Origin: Diphasiastrum complanatum | Lineage: Eukaryota > Streptophyta > Lycopodiopsida > Lycopodiales > Lycopodiaceae | DNA: 60,000 bases | Assembly: GCA_029204225.1 (NCBI GenBank) | Contig: CM055101.1 | Location: 37,989,374 to 38,049,373, forward strand | Direction of reading: 5' to 3' | Part shown: piece by piece, positions 58,273 to 60,000 of the stretch | Layout of the letters: each line of letters opens with the position of its first letter | Numbering within the stretch: the first letter of the stretch is position 1 | Position numbers and translations under genes: made by a program | The notes under the pieces: model-generated | What the model was told of the DNA's origin: nothing | Databases searched by the model: none | Seen by the model: the letters and a program-made list of their open reading frames with translations, nothing else

Positions 58273-58950
58273 CTTTACAAATTTAGATTAAGCAGACAAT
58301 GAGATTGGATCTAGATTTTTTAATCACAACTATCTCAAATCAGATCTGCTAGATCTATTCCATTTTTCAAGAATCTGATTCTATATCATGAAAAAAATTT
58401 TGAGATTCAATCAATCGATACTTCTCAAAAATGATAAATCTCTCAGAATCCAATTCAAAATATATCAGATTTGATCCAAATTTTGACAAAGACTTGATCT
58501 GGAAAATCAAAAACTTAAAATAGGTCTGGCGAAGGTTCACTAGGCGAAGATTGGCTCGACGAAGGTTCAATAGTGCTATTTTGGACAAAAAAACTCTCTG
58601 AACATTTTTTTTGATGATTTCTTGGGAAATAACCTTTGCCGACCTCTCAAGTGAAAGATCTGACACAAATACAATTATGGAAAAATGGGCGAAGGTTTAT
58701 GACACAAGAAAATATAGTTTTTGATGGTTGGCAAGGGTAAAATTCAAGATTTTCTATGATCTGGTCAAGAAGAATCTTCGTCGAACTCAAAAATAGTACT
58801 TTATTATAAATAGAATGTTTTGAAAACTTGGTGAAGGTTTTGGCAAAGGATTAAGAGTAATATTGGTAATTTTGCAAAACAGTGACTTTTTTGGCAAAAA
58901 TATGGCAATATGACAACTGATCCTTTGAAACCCTTTTTTTTTTTGGTATT
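58273..58950 (-). other. Gypsy leader
   Basis: About 680 bp without a frame. It holds at least five copies of a GGCGAAGGTT-like word (near 58529, 58552, 58688, 58830 and, in the LTR edge, 59010). No primer-binding site like the one at 4654 was found, so the LTR-leader border is rearranged or too mutated. Confidence 0.55.
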
Positions 58951-59150
58951 ATTCTTCATCGACCTGGCCGTAGATAGATCTAAATCACACCTGTGCACAG
59001 TGAATCAGGCAAAGGTTCTTTTTCCCATGAGAGTGATAGTTTAGTTCAGATTTCAGCATGAATGGAAGATCTAAATCTAACTCTACATCCATTAACTCTA
59101 CTCATTAACACTAAGATCCATTAACACTACGATCCACAACAAAGATAGCT

Positions 59151-59234
<84 letters not shown>

Positions 59235-59731
59235 AAGTACAATAACACTCAATCCCAATAACATTCAGATCCAATAATTAGCAAAATCCAAAGAAAGCAT
59301 GAGAGATGGAGAAGGAAAGAATAAGATCAAGGACATTCATCAATCCATTTCTGAAGAGAACCAAGCTGTTTTATTGAAATGAGAAAATGAACATGAGGAG
59401 CAACTCGAGTTGGTCCCTTCTTATAGTAGAGAGGAGGACCCTGGCCTCTGAATCCTATTGGTCCAGTATTGCCTCTCTTTTGATTCAAATTTAAAAAAGT
59501 GTGGGAACCATCAAAATTGGAGGGAAACCCAACTTTATTCACTAACTTGACATCTAAGCTCTGCGATATTAAAAGTCCCGCAAAAAGGCCTAAAGTCCTT
59601 TTATTGACTTTTAACTAATCAATCAAATAACTATGTGATTATCGGGTTGGACTTACACACGCAGGGTGCCAAATTCCTCTCACTTATTAACTAGGGTAAG
59701 GGTTGCCTTGGGATTCGCAAACCTTCCAACG
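58951..59731 (-). repeat. Gypsy 5' LTR
   Basis: Outer end at 59731 next to the GATAC duplication. It aligns with 3888-4649 over U3 and R and with 53270-53491 over U5 up to 'CTCTCATGGGAA' (about 59024). Beyond that the inner end diverges, so 58951 is approximate. Confidence 0.75.
59153..59229. repeat. (CT)38 microsatellite in Gypsy 5' LTR
   Basis: Uninterrupted CT tract at the homologous position of (CT)109 at 53492 and of a short GAGAGAGAAGAGAAGAG stretch at 4402-4421. Confidence 0.97.
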
Positions 59732-59736
59732 GATAC
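59732..59736. other. target duplication GATAC, right copy
   Basis: Matches 53265-53269; marks the right border of the Gypsy insertion. Confidence 0.88.
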
Positions 59737-60000
59737 AAATTGCCTTTTTTTTTTACTTTGAGTGATCAAAGTACTGGTACTTGCATCAATAACGTTGCAT
59801 GCTTCATCTGAGAATGTTATACGCATCCTTGCATCAGCTATTCTTGCCACTATTAGCAAGTCCTGTTGTAGTGTAGGCACGAACAGAACATCTTTGAGTC
59901 ATCTGTCTCTGCCATATCTGTTGAGCCACAGTGGACCAATATCATTCACTTGATGTTTTGATTCATCTCCAAGAATGATAAATCATGATGGATCTGTGCT
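59737..60000 (-). pseudogene. Copia-9 protease/pre-integrase, continues outside window
   Basis: Minus-strand frames read DVLFVPTLQQDLLIVARIADA-like and then NVIDASTSTLITQSKKKRQFVSV, the stretch after Copia retropepsin. It joins across the Gypsy element to YLKVRLPADQVHQ at 53262. The rest of gag and the 5' LTR lie beyond 60000. Confidence 0.7.

Overview
This is nuclear DNA from a land plant with a large, retrotransposon-rich genome. One ordinary multi-exon host gene is clear: a plant intracellular Ras-group LRR (PIRL) gene at 41349-44296 on the minus strand. Most of the rest is decayed LTR retrotransposons (many Ty1/Copia lineages, two Ty3/Gypsy pieces), small inverted-repeat elements and long (GA/CT)n tracts. 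The species cannot be named from the window. The unusual genes at 23-31 kb make me suspect a non-flowering lineage, which is inference only.

Layout. 0.6-5.4 kb: a plus-strand Copia scrap, then a minus-strand Copia (Copia-1) broken by a CT microsatellite and by a Gypsy LTR-plus-leader fragment. 5.4-15.8 kb: one minus-strand Copia (Copia-2) carrying two later insertions with exact 5-bp target duplications. These are a gag-only plus-strand element (5785-9230, TATAT) and a minus-strand Copia (11058-14158, CTCCT). The second is itself split by a 311-bp CACTA-like element (12996-13306, TCA). 15.8-21.5 kb: a 499-bp inverted-repeat element and a relative of it that is split by plus-strand Copia-4 (16434-21214, ATAAG). 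21.5-23.2 kb: the 3' end of a related Copia with a 1.25-kb LTR.

23.2-30.8 kb is the most interesting part because it is not retrotransposon DNA. A minus-strand decayed gene with a DDE-like 'HTHDQID' signature (resembling DUF7869 proteins) and a plus-strand, intron-bearing decayed gene joining a ParB-like region to an N4/N6-type DNA methyltransferase lie head to head. The space between them holds a telomere-like tract, a 53-bp tandem duplication, a ~420-bp near-perfect hairpin and many copies of a 17-bp palindrome (CCTATGCTnAGCATAGG). The palindrome recurs inside the methyltransferase introns. I propose that this block is a dead copy of an uncharacterised DNA mobile element.

31.6-40 kb: pieces of Copia-6, -7 and -8, a second member of the gag-only family (34960-37815), and a hairpin-rich insert. 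41.3-44.3 kb: the PIRL gene, with four tandem repeats in intron 1 that copy its splice acceptor. 44.3-49.3 kb: intergenic DNA with little recognisable content. 49.3-60 kb: minus-strand Copia-9, split by a minus-strand Gypsy (53270-59731, duplication GATAC). The Gypsy integrase and half of its 3' LTR are missing, and RNase H runs straight into the LTR's own CT microsatellite.
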